A DNA stretch of 37,115 bases from Polaromonas sp. (lineage in GTDB: Bacteria > Pseudomonadota > Gammaproteobacteria > Burkholderiales > Burkholderiaceae_C): contig NZ_JABBPF010000025.1 in assembly GCF_012927415.1 (NCBI RefSeq), positions 1 to 37,115 of the forward strand. The letters run 5' to 3'. The notes beneath the pieces were generated by a model, which did not search any database, had not been told where the DNA came from, and saw nothing but the letters and a program-made list of their open reading frames with translations. Positions 35,608-37,115 of this stretch are shown here, in pieces. Within the stretch, counting starts at the first letter, position 1; the number at the start of each line of letters is the position of its first letter. Made by a program: the position numbers and the translations under genes.

Positions 35608-35640
35608 ATACGGTTTTTCACTGCTATTTAATTAATAGCA
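35580..35640 (-). repeat. Hairpin repeat element copy 4, overlapping the lrp stop
   Basis: On the minus strand TGCTATTAATTAAATAGCA (35622-35640) is followed about 20 nt later by TGGACAAGAAGTAC (near 35590-35603). The tail runs into the last codons of the Lrp-type gene. It is in inverse orientation to copy 5, 60 bp away, with identical hairpin sequence. Confidence 0.75.
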
Positions 35641-35697
35641 ATTACCGCGCTTCATGCTTTTGTCGGCAACGAGCAGCGCCCACCTGCAAAGGTGAAT

Positions 35698-35765
35698 AAG
35701 CTATTAATTAAATAGCAACCAACACTTGAATCCACTGGACAAGAGCCGGATTTGACGCCTAAAAC
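35698..35765 (+). repeat. Hairpin repeat element copy 5, beside the glmU stop
   Basis: GCTATTAATTAAATAGC (35700-35716), a 19-nt spacer, then TGGACAAGAGCCGG and a TTTGACGCCTAAAA tail, ending a few bases before the glmU stop. With copy 4 it makes a large inverted structure between the two convergent genes, where no ordinary terminator is seen. Confidence 0.77.
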
Positions 35766-35771
35766 CCGTCA

Positions 35772-37115
35772 TCAAGCCTTGGGCAGCTTGGCCGGGCGCG
35801 TAAAGTGGGCAATGGTGACTTGCTTTCCGCGCGCCACGCTCAAGGCACCTGCTGGCGTGCTTTTGGTGAGCGTGGAGCCACCACCGACAGTGCCGCCCTG
35901 GCCGATGGTGATGGGCGCGACCAGCACGCAATTGCTGCCCACATTCACATCTGCCTCAATCACCGTGCGGTGCTTGTTGGCACCGTCGTAATTGGCGGTG
36001 ATGCTACCCGCGCCATAGTTGACGCGTTCGCCCACCGTGGCGTCGCCCAGGTAGGCCAGATGATTGGCTTTGGCGCCTCTGGCCAGGGTGGAGTTTTTGA
36101 CTTCGACAAAATTGCCGATATGCACCTCGGGACCCAGGTTGGCACCGGGGCGAAGGCGGGCAAAAGGGCCGACCAGCGAACCCTCGCCAACCTGAACACC
36201 CAGCTTTTCGCCCTCAATGTGCGTGAACGGATGAATCACCGCGCCTGCCGCGATGGTGGCGTTGGCGATCACGCAGTTGGCGCCCACGCGCACGCCGTCG
36301 CCCAGGCTTACCTGGCCGTCAAACACGCAGTTCACGTCAATCTCGACGTCCTGGCCGCAGACCAGCGTGCCGCGTACGTCCAGCCGCGCCGGGTCGGCCA
36401 GCCGCACGCCCTGCTCCATCAGCGCGGTGGCCTGGCGCTGCTGGAACACGCGCTCAAGCTCGGCCAGCTGGACGGGACTGTTCACGCCAGCGACCTGCGC
36501 GGCGTCAAGGATCTGGTGCGCCACAACGGCCACTCCGTCGGCTACGGCAAACTTCACGATGTCGGTCAGGTAGTACTCGTTCTGTGCATTCTGGTTGTCA
36601 AGCCGCGCCAGCCAGCGCCGCAGCAGCCGGGTCGGCACGGCCATGATGCCGCTGTAGATTTCGGTAATAGTGCGTTGCGCGTCGGTTGCGTCCTTATGTT
36701 CCACGATGGCACGCACCTGCGCCGAGGCCTCTTCCCCGGCGCGAACAATGCGCCCATAGCCCGCAGGATCGGCCATGTCGAGCGTGAGCAGCGCCAGTCG
36801 CTGGCCATCCGACTGCGCCAGCAGGGCCTGCAAGGTGGCAGGCTGTGTCAGCGGCACGTCGCCCGACAGCACCAGTGTGACGCCGTCGTCCTGCAGCAGC
36901 GGCAGAGCCTGCTGCACTGCGTGGCCGGTGCCAAGTTGCGGCTCCTGGCGCGCCAGCCTGACCGTCAAATCGGCCGCCGCACCAGTCAATCCGGCGCAGG
37001 CTGCTTCCACCTGAGCCGCGCCATGGCCCGTAATCACCACTGCCTGGCGCGCCGACAACCAGGCAGCGCAGTCCATCACATGGGCCAGTAATGCACGTCC
37101 GCCCAATCGGTGCAC
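35772..37115 (-). CDS. glmU: Bifunctional GlmU uridyltransferase/acetyltransferase (start beyond window)
   Basis: Acetylates glucosamine-1-phosphate and couples it to UTP, giving UDP-GlcNAc. 447 codons are present; the first 20-30 residues with the nucleotide-binding GxGTRM loop lie past the right edge. The visible sequence begins VHRLGGRALLAHV, which continues the usual KVLHRLGG. The uridyltransferase domain has QLGTGHAVQQALPLL, LSGDVPL and NAQNEYYLTDIV. The left-handed beta-helix acetyltransferase domain shows FTHIEGEKLGVQVGEGSLVG, PFARLRPGANL, EVKNSTLARGAKANHLAYLG and NYDGANKHRTVIE, with catalytic His in KANHLAYLG context. It groups with glmS. Confidence 0.97.
   Translation of the reverse strand: MHRLGGRALLAHVMDCAAWLSARQAVVITGHGAAQVEAACAGLTGAAADLTVRLARQEPQLGTGHAVQQALPLLQDDGVTLVLSGDVPLTQPATLQALLAQSDGQRLALLTLDMADPAGYGRIVRAGEEASAQVRAIVEHKDATDAQRTITEIYSGIMAVPTRLLRRWLARLDNQNAQNEYYLTDIVKFAVADGVAVVAHQILDAAQVAGVNSPVQLAELERVFQQRQATALMEQGVRLADPARLDVRGTLVCGQDVEIDVNCVFDGQVSLGDGVRVGANCVIANATIAAGAVIHPFTHIEGEKLGVQVGEGSLVGPFARLRPGANLGPEVHIGNFVEVKNSTLARGAKANHLAYLGDATVGERVNYGAGSITANYDGANKHRTVIEADVNVGSNCVLVAPITIGQGGTVGGGSTLTKSTPAGALSVARGKQVTIAHFTRPAKLPKA

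Overview
The window looks like chromosome of a GC-rich betaproteobacterium, most likely Burkholderiales/Comamonadaceae of the Polaromonas-Rhodoferax type. This is inferred from gene content: Omp32-type porins, a glmS/Lrp/glmU cluster, a tal-pgi/zwf/RpiR-type regulator cluster, a Coq7 hydroxylase, and a scattered hairpin repeat of a kind I associate with that family. No rRNA, tRNA or CRISPR was seen.

Layout. 1-4.4 kb: central carbon metabolism (pgi cut by the window edge, tal, zwf, HexR-like regulator). 4.5-5.3 kb: a DUF305 protein and a 19-cysteine Csp-like copper-storage protein. 5.6-7.9 kb: an M20 amidohydrolase and a decayed DUF3047 gene carrying a perfect hexanucleotide microsatellite. 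7.9-10.9 kb: two divergent porins. 11.1-14.3 kb: coq7 with an exact internal 99-bp tandem duplication, an OsmC-like gene, a candidate small RNA or leader with anti-Shine-Dalgarno sequence, and ilvA. 14.3-17.1 kb: a small CWC zinc-binding-type protein and cobT, cobS and a cobC-like phosphatase (cobalamin lower-ligand assembly). 17.1-20.7 kb: a frameshifted 5'-nucleotidase, an SbmA/YddA-type ABC exporter and queC. 20.9-24.9 kb: a four-gene OsmF/YehZYXW-type osmolyte importer. 24.9-26.5 kb: an FAH-family enzyme and a GlsB-like membrane protein.

26.5-33 kb is a genomic scar zone. It holds a broken hemerythrin gene, two decayed IS6-family transposase copies in opposite orientation, an alcohol-dehydrogenase remnant, an IS21 istA remnant and three apparently intact genes (aldo/keto reductase, RibD-type reductase, orphan LivK-like binding protein). 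33.1-37.1 kb returns to core genes: glmS, a divergent Lrp/AsnC regulator and glmU (cut by the window end).

The most unusual signal is a family of five short elements. Each has a GCTAT...ATAGC hairpin followed about 20 nt later by TGGAC(A). Two copies are translated in the same orientation and frame inside unrelated proteins (Pgi and the ABC exporter). Two others appear to supply the C-terminal codons and stop of OsmC and Lrp. Other highlights are the Coq7 duplication of a diiron-ligand helix, the (Thr-Asp)11 expansion at a native TDTDN motif, and the anti-SD small RNA upstream of ilvA. All assignments come from reading motifs; no database search was run.
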